A stretch of DNA of 64,000 nucleotides from Toxonevra muliebris (Eukaryota > Arthropoda > Insecta > Diptera > Pallopteridae). Under the pieces are notes generated by a model that was not told the origin of the DNA, did not search any database, and saw only the letters and a list, made by a program, of their open reading frames with translations. Both the position numbers and the translations under genes were made by a program. The stretch is taken from the NCBI GenBank assembly GCA_963691655.1, contig OY829328.1, forward strand, positions 33,561,890-33,625,889, given 5' to 3'. Positions 11,741-22,285 of the stretch are shown here, in pieces. How positions within the stretch are numbered: the stretch's first letter is position 1; every line of letters begins with the position of its first letter.

Positions 11741-13309
11741 GGGGAGCTTTTGGGGGTTCTGACCACCTCCCCCTCCAACTGTTTTGATTTAAAGTTTCGT
11801 CCTGAAACTGTTTGAAAAGTTTAGAAGTTAATAAAAAATAAAAATAGTTGTCGGATCCTTGTAAAATTAGACTTATTTGAAAGGTAATAAAAATCAATAT
11901 TTGGTAATGTAGTATATTTGGAGTTTTTCTACCATCAGATGGCTTTTTCACCCCAAACTCGTCCGCCATTTTGAATTTTTAAATCTGACAGCAGATTTGT
12001 AACCAGAGGGCCTAACAACACTTCAGACCAATGAACTTTTCATTGTGTCTGGCCGTGGGTGTAATAAAAATTATTTATGAATATTTTCTTCGAGCAAATA
12101 CACCTCTATCAACTTTTAGTTTGACTAATTTTGGGGGTCCCTATGCCACCGGGACCTCGCATAACCAATTCCACCAAATCTGCTATTGTCACGCAACTGG
12201 CTCTTTAGGAAATCAGATCAGCAATATGAATTAAAAAATATTTCGACGAAGATAGACTCATGGAACCATTGATTTCAGAGGATCCTGAAGCTTTAAGCGA
12301 AATAAATTTTCATCAGAAATATTTTCTTCCTGTGTAATATAGTTAGCCATTCAGGAAAAGTAGCACTTGCTCGTTCGATGCAAAAAAGTTCATAAGATAA
12401 TTTGTATTAGGGTACCCATTTAATTTTTCTTTCGGCCTCAGTAGTTGAACGGTTACGCTCATGAATAAATATAAATTTAAAATCTGCATTTATTTTAAAA
12501 GTCTTTAAAATTTTATGAACTTTCACCCACCGTTCATTTGATAAATGTAAAATTTCTTATTAATAAGTAAATACTTGCTGTTAGTAAGCTATTAATATAG
12601 TAATTGACCAAGTTATTGATATAATCGTAAGATAAAGTGTTCTGAGTAATATTATTTAGAATTATTGTTGAGTTTGCATTAAGTTCCTGGCATTGATTGT
12701 TTCTGAGACAAGCATATAATTTATTAATTCGTTTTAATCACTTAATAAGAATAAATAAATATTTTTATCATAAAGAATGCACAGTCCAACATATTAAAGT
12801 TTTCCCTTGCAATAGAGAAACTGACAATTTTTGCTAAAGAAGCTACTCTCCTTAGCCTTTGAGAAGTTTGCAAGAACACTAAACTAATGCCACGATATTT
12901 TGGAGACTGAAATATTTGAAGGTAATATTGCAGAGTACTGGCAGATCCAGACATTACCGAAGGGGCAGAGGGATGGATTTCATGTTTTTGACCTTCTAGT
13001 TGAAGTAACCTTTTTTACACCATTAAATCAGAAAAAATTAACAAAAAAGGGTTCATAATCAAATTTTAATACTTATTTTTTCATGTGATGAAAAATCCAC
13101 ATTGCTTTGCTTTTATAAAAGCTTGAAAAGCTAAAATTATTTACTATTTTTATCAAATGTTAATTTATTAGTAATGGCAAAGCTTAATGCTTTTAAAATA
13201 TTTATATTTTTATGAATTATTGTTTAGCATACTTTTAAGCGTCGGTAATAAATAAATACGTTAACCCTTAAATGGAGTTAAGTTTAAATAAGGAACAAAA
13301 ATATATTTT
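11741..13309. other. Intergenic, no gene seen
   Basis: AT-rich. Minor open frames (12031-12234 plus, 12742-12954 minus) lack recognisable features. A run of T lies at about 13307-13319. Confidence 0.3.
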
Positions 13310-13985
13310 TTTTTTTTTAATTTTCATATTGAGCTACAACTATAGATAAACTTAAATGAAAATGATTTTTTGTTTGTATGAGCTCATAGTCTCGAAAATT
13401 ACTGAACTGATGGAATTTAAATTTACAAAATTATTTCTGTGATATTTCGAGTCCCAAGTATGAAGTAAACGTGATACCTCCCATGCAAACATTACGCTTG
13501 GGACAATGGCATGCTACGTGAATAATGTAGTACAAAATTTGAAAAAGTTTTGTGACGCCTCCTATATAAACTGAATTTTCATTATAAGATATCTCAGAAA
13601 CCATTTGTGATACGGTATTAATATTTGCCAATACCGAGGTTATTGTAAAGTTGTAAATCTTAATTTAAAGTCGTTGTGGTACCTTCTATTTAACTCTAAT
13701 GCTTTTTTGACTTCTACAGTACTGAGATTTAGTACAAAGGCTATGCCACAATAAAAAATTTGGTTTAGATTGAAAAAATGCATCGAGATCTGCTGTATAA
13801 CCGAAGTTTTCATTATGCGATATTTCAGAAACCATGCATGGTACGTTACTAAGATTTAGTTTTAAAGTATTATTTGCCAATGATTGTGAGAAAAGTGGAA
13901 AATATGGATAGGCTTTGTTTAGTGGGTGTGACAAATCCCGCTCAACCACGACTTTTTATATGGCATATCTTTGCACTCATTTACA
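13310..13985 (+). mobile_element. Helitron-type repeat fragment with internal satellite-like units
   Basis: Contains the phrases GTTTGTATGAG, TCTCGAAAATTACTGAACTG and TACCTCCCATGCAAAC, and paired units around CAGAAACCAT and TATGGATAGGC. The same phrases recur inside the Helitron at 28136-30036. I infer a truncated or diverged copy of the same family; no ends are visible. Confidence 0.45.
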
Positions 13986-13988
13986 GTA

Positions 13989-15141
13989 ACGTAAAGTGAC
14001 CTATCTCCGGCCACTTCCTAAGTCCGGACACTTTAAATTTTAGAGAATATCTTTTTTTGCAACGTACATGGAATCCTGCGACTTTTTCCAGTGTGGAGCG
14101 GCATTTCTTGTGTTTAAATCGCCATTAACGCATAAAGGCTTCATTTTATGTACTTAGCTTGTGAAAACAATTTGTGGCGCAAAGTCATATTTGACGATTT
14201 TTTTAAGGTACAATAAAATCCTTAATTTTGTGTTTTTAGTTTTTTAGTTTTATAAAAGAAACAGGAATTTTTATGGTAAATATCTTACTTTTTTCTAGAG
14301 TATTTATTTATTAACCATAACAAAATGCATAACCTAATTAACATTTATGTTTTGTTTTTATTTGAAATAAGAAAATATGGTGTCCGGAATTAGGGAAACT
14401 GCAAAACAAGCATTGCCCTAAGTTCGGACACTGTTTTAAAAAGATAGAGGATTTTTTTTATGTACATTCTTGTAATTTATAAAATAGATACCTATTTGAG
14501 GGTTTTTTGATACAAGGAACCCGAATCTCATGGCTTATTTTTTTGAAAAATTGATTATGGGAGACGATGGAAAAACTTAAAAAATGGTCATTCAAATTTT
14601 TAATCTATGAGTGGATTTTCTTTTTTAAATAATTGCTATTTTTTTTAAATGGATTCACATTATTTTTTAACTTTTTATGAAAGAATGAATTTTCCTTTTT
14701 AAATAACTATTATTTTTTTATAATATAACTGAATAGACTAATTAAAAATAAAATTAAATAATTCTTTTTTTTTAAAGATAGCAAGCAAATAGGTCAAACT
14801 ATATAAGCAAGATTAAAACAAAAATATTTAAATATTGTACATTATTTGGTTACAGAAATATTACATTATAATTGTTCTTTTAATGTCTGTCAAAAAATCA
14901 TTGATTGTAGTAAAATTTGTAAATAAAAAGTGTAATTTTCTGTAAAAATCATAGTGATTTATAAATTAATTTATAAATAATACTATATAATAAAATATTC
15001 GAAAATTTAGTTTATTTCTATGCATTGATATATTTTGGATCTATTAGTGTTTTTATTTTGAAAATTTACTTTATCAGCAGCTTAGTTCTTAAAAAAAAAG
15101 ATGGTACGACATTAGCTGTTCGAAGATAGGGCACTTTACGT
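13989..15141. mobile_element. Terminal-inverted-repeat element with TA target duplication
   Basis: Left end ACGTAAAGTGACCTATCTCC and right end GATAGGGCACTTTACGT are inverted repeats of about 20 bp with one or two mismatches. Each is flanked by TA (13987-13988, 15142-15143). The TA duplication and 1.15-kb length suit a Tc1/mariner-type non-autonomous element. No transposase frame is readable. CTAAGTCCGGACACT (14029), its inverse GTGTCCGGAATTAGGG (14380) and CCCTAAGTTCGGACACT (14413) are subterminal or internal repeats, so there may be a second, nested border here. Confidence 0.6.
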
Positions 15142-15214
15142 TATTGAGTTTTGGAAAAATGTTGTTTGGATTGAAAAAGAGCCGTTGCTCCTCCCCTACA
15201 AATGAAGTGCTTCA

Positions 15215-15555
15215 AACGGCATATTTCTTTGACGACCTCGATAGTCCAGTGGGTAGTGCACTAGACTTTTATCTGGGAGGTTCGGGTTCGATTCCCGTCT
15301 TCGTCTGGTGGTTAATTTTCATAACTTTCTTATATTCACTATCAATATGAAGTATATGAGAATTATAAGATAGTGTACAAGTACACACCTTGGTTGGTAA
15401 TGGCAAAACCGCCAAGCCGATAAAAAATTGCCACACCGCCGTTCGGAATCGGCGTTAAACTGTAGGTCCAACTATGTGGTATCACAATGGGCCGTTCAGG
15501 CCTAAGTGTGTCTCTCGACAGCCACTCCAACCTAACCTAACCTAACGGCATATTT
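15215..15555 (+). mobile_element. tRNA-derived SINE with LINE-like 3' tail and 12-bp target duplication
   Basis: The body runs 15227-15543. Target duplications AACGGCATATTT are perfect at 15215-15226 and 15544-15555. The head is tRNA-like: an A-box region (AGTCCAGTGGGTAGTGCAC) followed about 35 bp later by the B box GGTTCGATTCCC. A middle domain holds CCGCCGTTCGGAATCGGCG. The 3' tail from 15474, beginning TGTGGTATCACAATGGGCC and ending CCACTCCAACCTAACC, closely matches the 3' end of the LINE at 47802-53888. SINEs are moved by LINE proteins that recognise such shared tails, so this LINE family is the likely partner. The copy is full length and clean-edged, suggesting recent insertion, immediately after the TA-flanked element. 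Confidence 0.9.
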
Positions 15556-16420
15556 ACTTTCTTCTTCCTTTTTTATATATATAAAAAAAAATTTCTTATT
15601 ATCTGGAAATCATAATCTAATGTGATATAAAAATTGATCAACGTTAAGTAAACAAATTCTTCTACTCTGGACATCGAACAAAAACAAAGAAAAATAGAAA
15701 AACATATAAGCTACTATAAGCCACTATGTGCGCGATAGTAAATATCAGTTCACTGAGAGTGGATGAACTACATAAACATTAAAATTTTCTTGTAGCTACA
15801 TATTTTATTATGACGTCATGCTTTATAAAAAGTAATAATATAGCAGACATGCAGTAATATAATAGCAGACATGTATGTTTGTAGTTAGATGTTTGCATCA
15901 TAAATTTTATCAGTAGAAGTGCCGTCAAGTGGTTGTGTCTTATAATATCACATTAAAAAATGATAAAAGTTGTAACTACATTGCTACCTATATACAATAG
16001 TGAGTACAGGTATCCCCCATATAACATTGCAGTTTTACTCAAGATAATAGTTAAGTGGATTCAGGTGAAAGTTTTAAAATATCGCAATAGTTCTTGGTAA
16101 AGCTTAATTCTAAAAGTAAAACATATCACACATTAGCGACTATATCGTCATAATTCAGAAATTTTGAATTCTTCTGGAGATGCTTTTGAAGTTTTCAATT
16201 TTATAAATATATTTCGTAGAATTGTAAACACAATACATTTGCTCTCCTGCTGTGGCTTTTGTAAGGAAATCAGTGAAATTTTACCAGCTGAAGCAGCACT
16301 TTCAAATGTTTCATTCTTTCTCATTAACTCCAAAATTTTTAATTTTGAGTTATGACAATATGGTCGTAAATAAGCGATATGTGCAATTAGCAAATCATTC
16401 TTGCTTCTGATTGAGTCCTG
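15556..16420. other. Intergenic, no gene seen
   Basis: AT-rich. A short direct repeat of AATATAGCAGACATG lies around 15836-15872. Overlapping frames on both strands at 16148-16393 show no protein features. Confidence 0.3.
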
Positions 16421-17840
16421 ATGAAATCAAAACTAAATTTGACCGCCTGCCATTCTAGCTCTCTTCGACTGACTCTGACTGACAAGCTTCCTTTCGATAC
16501 TTATTGCTTTTGCCTTCCTTATATTTCATATGGTCACCTTTTAATAACTTTCATAGTATCCCAGTGCTTCTGTATACCTTTAGCTGCCTGTAATTGCTTC
16601 TGACTGAAGCTACCTATGACTGACTGCCTTTAGTGAAACCAAACATTGGCAGGCAACTGACACTTGAATGCATCCAAACTATATCTGCTTACCTAGAGCT
16701 ACCGGTTATTGACTCTGATTGATTGCAATGATTTTTTATTGGCTCTTACTAAATACTACAGCTACTTCATTTTACTGGTTCTGATTCTCTTTAACTACCT
16801 CTGACTGCGTTTAGAAGTTTCTGATAAAGATTCAAATTAACTGAACGAATTTTCTGTACCTGCACTTATTCTTTAGATAAGAAATGACTGCGCAAAAGTC
16901 AAAAAATTAGTAGAACAATTTTAACTCATATGATTACATATATGTAGTATATTTAAAAAAATCAATCATATCTGCACGGGAGAAATTTAATATATATCTT
17001 ATTAACGATGACGCACCACAGCGCCACTGCGCTAAAATTGTATGGTTTCAAAATAACATTGAAAATTTCACAGAATTAGAGCATTCAATCATTTTCATAT
17101 AACAACAAAAAATTGGATAAACAATAATATTTTTGATAAATGTTTTCTAATTACTTTGGTGATTTTTTTTTTTTTTTTTTTTGTAGTATGTAGGGGAATT
17201 AAATTTTCATTTGCGAATTAATAATTGATAAACTTATGTAAATCAGTCAGTGGTTTGCAGTTTAGACTTTTTACTCATACATAAACGATTGCATTAAACA
17301 AAAATTAACATATATTTATTTTTAACTTTTTTTCTTTTTTTGACTTGATAAAAAAGTAATTTCTTTGGAAATCAAAAATTTCTGTATCCGATGAAAGTCT
17401 TTTCAATCATCCTTTAAACACATGTGATGTTAAATATGAAAATGAATGCTCTTACTTACAAAAATGAATTGGCCGGTCTTTGAGTTACTCGGTTTACTTC
17501 TTAATGCCTCTGATTACCACTAGCTTCCTCTAATTTTTATTAGCCCCTGACGGCTTCTGACTTTTTTAAACTATTTTCAACATATAAAAGCTGACTTCCC
17601 TTTATTGCATCTGACTACCCTTAAGTTGCTTCTGACTACCTTCAGTTGCCTCTGAGAGCGGATATCATTTACTTCATTTGGCTGTCTGTGATAGGCACTG
17701 ACTCGCTCTTATTGTCTCTGACTACTTCTTACTTCTTTTGCTTGCCACTAATTAAGTGAAACTGAAAATTTCGGAATCTTTCTTAATTCAACCTAGTGTT
17801 TACGTTCTGATTGCCTTTGACTGCGACCACTAACGCTCCC
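16421..17840. repeat. Degenerate CTCTGACTRCC tandem repeat, interrupted
   Basis: Words such as CTCTGACTGAC, TTCTGACTGAAG, CTGACTGCCT and CTTCTGACTACC recur every 15-30 bp from 16440 to 16860 and again from 17490 to 17840. Between them, 16870-17480 is different AT-rich DNA that looks inserted into the array. No frame stays open. Confidence 0.5.
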
Positions 17841-18160
17841 CACTGTTTTATAGCGAATTTAAAAATTTTATAAAAATTTCTTTTCGTAAACATGTAAAAT
17901 AACGTACGTATAAGGATTTAAAATAGAGCCCCTGTTACGCATACCATCACCAAACCATTCATTTAATATCGCCGACCTGCTAAACCTTATTTCTTTGCTG
18001 AAAAATTATTAAATATTGTTTTAAAATCATTCGAAAATGCAAAGAGAAAATCTCACGGAATGCTTTGAATTGACCAATCAAATTCGATTATACCAATTGA
18101 GTGAGAATAAAAATTTCTCAATGTGCAGAGTAGAAATATCTACTCTCTTTTAAAGAAGCA
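17841..18160. other. Intergenic, no gene seen
   Basis: AT-rich linker between the degenerate repeat and the AACTC-rich element. It contains ACTCTCTTTTAAAG-type words at its right edge that may belong to the latter. Confidence 0.3.
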
Positions 18161-18164
18161 ACAA

Positions 18165-19228
18165 CACCGAAAAAAGTTGTTTGAAGTTTTTTTGAATTAG
18201 TTCAACTCTTTTTGTGGTTATAACAACTTTTTGTCAGTGTCAGAATGACTCTGAAGGCAATTTCAAATTAACTATGCAGTTTCAACCAATATGTGATCGA
18301 ATAACTCTGAAAATGGTCAATATAATCATGGAAAAGGTAAATCAATCAATTGTTTTTGAGTAAATATAACTCATTTTCAAAGGTTTTATGAAAATCTACC
18401 ATTAACTCTAAACGGAGTCAATTGTACTCTTTTTTTCCTAATGTACGGAGAGAAGAACGGGAATATTTTCATTGCGTATTCTGTAGTTCATTGTGAAAGA
18501 CTTGTGTGGTTTATATTAACTTTTAATTCTTGAAAAATTTGGTGTGAATAATTGTGAATTTTTTGTAACTCTATAATATGGACGATGTGTGCTATACGGT
18601 GGTTACATTGAATTCTGAAGTGAATATACATATACTTTACAAGAATCAAATATTTTTAAATGTAATACATGTACATCTGTAATATGTGTCTATAAATATT
18701 TATTATATTTTATACTAATAAAAAACTGATAAAAACATAAAAACCGAACTTTTTTTCAATTTTGGTTAAAAAATTTTAATTTGTTAATCGAATTCTTTTA
18801 AGGGTTGGGACAATATTCTAGTCTGAGTTAGACCAACTCTTTTCAATGTTTCCTGAAGAACTTTACGTGGTTTATTGTACTTTTTTGAAGGTTCAGGTAA
18901 CATTTTGTGGAATTGATTCAACACTTAGTCGAAGTTCAACTAACTTCTTTTACATTTAGTTAAAGAATTTCAAGAGGTTAATTAAACTCTTTTGAGGGTT
19001 GAATCAACATTTTACGGAGTTGGTATAACTTTTTTTTATCGGCTACTTTAAAAATGTATATTCTCAATATAACTCCTTACCGGAGTTAATATGACTCACT
19101 CTTCGGAGTTGAATATACACTGTCGGTGTAAGGATTACTCTTTTCTGGTTAGGCTAAAAATAATTAACGAAAAGAGTTAATATTACCACAAAAATTGTGG
19201 TATTTACTCCACACTTTTTTGAGTGTAC
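18165..19228. mobile_element. AACTC/GAGTT-rich repeat element with loose inverted ends
   Basis: The pentamer AACTC and its complement GAGTT occur very often, with local palindromes such as AACTCCTTACCGGAGTT near 19071. The borders, CACCGAAAAAAGTTGT on the left and ACACTTTTTTGAGTGTAC on the right, are loosely inverted. It looks like a non-autonomous DNA element with clustered short motifs, but I cannot name a superfamily and see no clear target duplication. A dispersed motif array is the alternative. Confidence 0.4.
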
Positions 19229-19321
19229 GATTCACTAAAACATGGAGCACAGTATGAAAAATATCAGATAATATTTTTGAAGATCGAACAGAAGATCTTT
19301 GAACTCGGATTGTCAATATGC

Positions 19322-19613
19322 ATTTATTAAAATTAATGGGCTTTGAATGAACAACGATGACAGAAGAATGGCAAAAAGTTCATAGAAGTAGCAGATCAGA
19401 CGATCTATATGGTAAGTAGCTGTCTTTGTAATTCTCATTTACTTTACAGTATTTTCATTTATATAGATTGTTGAAATGAGGGAACTATCACAAAGATCAC
19501 TGATGAGGAACCGTAGCAGGTCCCGAAACGATCGTCTGGTCTGCTAGTTCTATGAACTTTTTGACATTCTTCTGGCATCTTTGTTCATTCAAAGCTTATT
19601 AATTTTAATAATT
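19322..19613. mobile_element. Fold-back element carrying a hammerhead ribozyme
   Basis: Arms at 19322-19405 and 19530-19613 are inverted copies about 84 bp long with roughly 90% identity (for example GCTTTGAATGAACAACGATG and its counterpart CATCTTTGTTCATTCAAAGC). They enclose 124 bp holding the 5' part of a hammerhead ribozyme, and the ribozyme's cleavage site and 3' stem lie in the right arm. Penelope-like elements and retrozymes are known to carry such ribozymes in their terminal repeats, and Penelope copies commonly carry short inverted pieces of the terminal repeat. A solo Penelope-type terminal repeat is my best guess; no reverse transcriptase or GIY-YIG frame is present. Confidence 0.7.
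19494..19542 (+). ncRNA. Hammerhead ribozyme, type I topology
   Basis: Every invariant core position is met: CTGATGA at 19500-19506, GAAA at 19525-19528, then T at 19535 and C at 19536 as the GTC cleavage site. Stem I pairs AGATCA (19494-19499) with TGGTCT (19537-19542), six pairs including one G-U. Stem II pairs GGAACC with GGTCCC, five of six pairs, around the loop GTAGCA. Stem III is the very short ACG-AT-CGT, the same minimal layout as in Penelope-like and schistosome hammerheads. Cleavage is predicted after 19536. Activity is not tested; a short stem III often needs a dimer or loop-loop contacts. Confidence 0.8.
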
Positions 19614-19944
19614 ATTTAGAAATTGTGAACTGCCAAATTTGGAAAAAATTTACAAAAAATTTTTCCAAATCAAAAATATGCATTTAAGTATATTGTTTAG
19701 TTAAAAAATCAATTTTAATTTTTTAAGTCATGACTTTTGTTCATGTCTAATTTTTTATTTAATTTAATATTTAACTGTTCTCGGAAAATATTTTCTGTGC
19801 TTTTAGGAAATTGAATACTTCCATATTAATCGCTTTTCCATATGACTTGGGAAATTGTACTTACACTTTTTACTACGCCATAATCAATCAATCATTTTGT
19901 AAAAACAGATAGTTTCCCCTTAAACGTATTTTGTGAACATTTCA
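19614..19944. other. Upstream region of the third TsetseEP gene
   Basis: AT-rich sequence with no coding signal between the fold-back element and the TATA box at 19945. Enhancers could lie here but no motif is distinctive. Confidence 0.3.
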
Positions 19945-19978
19945 TATAAAAGCAACCAAAATATAAAAAACTCTCAGT
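19945..19978 (+). promoter_or_regulatory. TATA box and initiator of the third TsetseEP gene
   Basis: TATAAA at 19945-19950 and the arthropod initiator TCAGT at 19974-19978, with 31 bp from the first T of the TATA box to the A of the initiator. This is the canonical spacing for insect RNA polymerase II promoters and predicts a leader of about 45 nt before the ATG at 20022. Confidence 0.8.
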
Positions 19979-20021
19979 ATTGTGGCTGAAGACTTCACTA
20001 AAACCAACTATATTGAACAAC

Positions 20022-20829
20022 ATGAAATTCGCAGCGAACATTTTGTTATTAGTGGCACTTGTGGCAGCTTCTCAAGCTATTCCCACTTCGAACTTTGCCA
20101 AAGCAAATATACAAACCACTTTATCGAAATATTTGCTTAATCCCAACGATATCACGGTTTCGACTAATCCAGAAATAACAGCAGAATGTTTTACCAAATA
20201 CTTGCCAATGTTATCACAAATTGCGACCACATTCTCTGACGATTATCAGACATGTATTACAGTTGCTGATAATAAGACAACCGCTTTGAATAATCAGGCA
20301 GCATCAAATAGATCAGAATTCGTACAGTATTCACAAAATATTTGTACCACATTCCAGTCATGTGATAATGATACCGATATTCTATCATTCTTCAATTGTT
20401 ACTCTACAGTGGTAAGTTTTTGAGATTAAATTTGACAAATTGATCGGCTCTTTAAACGTTTATTTTTCTATTTTGTTTATATAGTCTGGTCAAGAAGTCT
20501 CCCAGATGTATGACCTTTCCAATAATGCCTCTGTTGCTGCCAATACTCTCAGTCAAGGTTTGAAAAACATTCAAAATGATAAGGATACTTGCACAAGTGG
20601 TGCCGAACACACTTATGTCACATCGACTGCAAATACTTATGATCTCTTGAATGATTGTTTCAAAAATGGTTTGCCCGATAATAATAGCACTGAAGAGCCC
20701 GCTACAACTGACGCTGTTTCCACAGAGAGTGCAGCAACAGAAACAACAGATACCGCTGTAACTGATGCCGCAACAACAGATGCTCCTGTGGTCACAGCAG
20801 CCGCTTCCACTGTTGCACCTGTGGTTTAA
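20022..20829 (+). CDS. Secreted TsetseEP protein with Thr/Ala-rich tail, two exons
   Basis: Exons 20022-20411 and 20485-20829 with a 73-bp phase-0 intron (GTAAGT...TATATAG) give 244 residues. MKFAANILLLVALVAASQA is a clear signal peptide. The TsetseEP domain, residues about 50-195, keeps the family spacing C-x21-C-x29-C-x5-C-x11-C-x39-C-x21-C, first cysteine at 56. Several N-glycosylation sequons occur (NKT, NRS, NDT, NNS). The last 45 residues are rich in Thr, Ala and Glu (TTDAP, TETTD) without a strict repeat, apparently an undisciplined version of the PATDA tail in the minus-strand gene. The ATG at 20022 is chosen because it follows the predicted transcription start by about 45 nt and begins the signal peptide; in-frame codons upstream are not Met. 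AATAAA at 20925 is a likely poly-A signal. Confidence 0.93.
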
Positions 20830-22220
20830 AATCATATTACTTGGTGATGGATGATTGACTGAAACAGTCTCTCATATTACTATTTTAATAGTTCACAAAT
20901 TAGCTTTCATATTCTGTTCAATTTAATAAAAAAATCTAGATATTTATGCAACAATAAAAATTATTGACAAGCGCAGTTAACTGGTAATTTCTTCTTCTTT
21001 TTGAGTGCTGGCCTTGAGGACCTTTCCTCCTAATGCTTTTTCCATGTTGAAACTGTAAACGCAGATAAAGTCCCTTCCAGTATAATGTATTAACTAATGA
21101 AAAACGCTAGTAGTCAGCTGCGATTTATTTTAATTCAGTTCACTATGAACAAGGGAGCTCCTTTCAAAAATGTGAAAACTTCTGAACCCTAAGATTATCG
21201 GGTGTCTGAATTTGCAGGTGAAACCCCATGAAACTGCCATCTAAAAGGCAACTGAATGCAGTAGTACCCAGAGAAAACAAATCCAATCCATTGAAAGCTG
21301 CTCTAAAATTTCATATAAAATGATCCAAAACTAATTTTCTATTAGTGGCGTAACGACCGTAAATCGATTACCACCATTGACATATTCCTGAAATTTTTTT
21401 TCCTGGCAAGCTTAGACAGACCACATAGCAATCCTCATAGAAACACCACTGAACCGTCAAAAAATACTAACAAACTTAATTGAATTTTATTTCAGCCAAA
21501 GATAACGAGAAAATTTGTAATCTTAAGTTGAAACCCCTTACGCTACTTGAAAAACAAAAGGGCTAATTAATTTTTGAATTCGTTTTGCAATTTGCCTCAC
21601 TTCATGCATATTATGCATGCACTCTACAAAATATCTTTAGAAGTTCTGTGAGTAAGATAAATAAACTCTCCACCAGAATTTCTCTTTCTGACTTACAAAA
21701 CTTTCTCCAAGTAACTATTTCTAATATTTAGAATTCTGTAGTTCTAAAGGTGGCATTTGGGAAGCCCTTACAGCACTGATTCAACTCTATTTGTCTTAAT
21801 TTGATCTCACTATGATCCCTTTTTTCATAGTTCTCCAGCTTATGACTTGGAATTTTTTACAAATCTGAAGTTATGTTTTTTCTACTTTTTATTTGAGAAA
21901 TTTTAAAGTCCTTCAGGTTGATTTTTAGAGTTGTTTTCCCCAAAGTATTTCTGTAAAGTCAGATTGGATTTTGAAAATCTTAGAAAATTGAGATTGCTCT
22001 ACCATGTAGGGCCTACAGTTTTTCCAATTACTAATCTTTCTTATTACTTACACAGTAAGTTAATATTTTTATTTTTGGCAAAACTTAAAAGCCGTAAGTT
22101 AAAAAAGAGAAACTTACAAAACAACGACACATGACATTATGTATGATATATAGACATGAAGAATTTGATTTAAATTCAATTAATCATAGAGGAATTACTT
22201 ATTTATAAATTAACAAGTGG
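20830..22220. other. Intergenic, no gene seen
   Basis: Between two family genes. A small plus-strand frame at 21931-22134 is unremarkable. From about 22130 the sequence becomes similar to the region before 30713, so the duplicated unit includes at least 90 bp of upstream DNA. Confidence 0.35.
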
Positions 22221-22254
22221 TATAAAAAGCGAAGATAAAATAAAAATTGTTAGT
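22221..22254 (+). promoter_or_regulatory. TATA box and initiator-like site of the giant repeat gene
   Basis: TATAAAAAG at 22221-22229 and TTAGT at 22250-22254, about 30 bp apart. The flanks (AATTCAATTAATCATAG upstream, AGTATGAAATTGTAT downstream) are shared with the promoter at 30713, showing common origin. An upstream ATG at 22258, only a few bases after the expected start, opens a different frame and is probably skipped. Confidence 0.75.
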
Positions 22255-22285
22255 AGTATGAAATTGTATCGAAACGAAGTAAGAT

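Noticed and set aside
15230..15305. A functional tRNA gene
   Set aside because: A and B boxes are present but there is no cloverleaf with paired acceptor ends; the sequence continues into a SINE body and LINE-like tail.
15144..15350. 68-codon plus-strand frame
   Set aside because: It crosses the end of the TA-flanked element, the target duplication and the tRNA-like head of the SINE, so it cannot be a gene.
19412..19466. Short intron inside the fold-back element loop
   Set aside because: Donor and acceptor strings are present, but the 38- or 55-bp length is marginal and there is no coding sequence to support splicing. Kept only as a comment.
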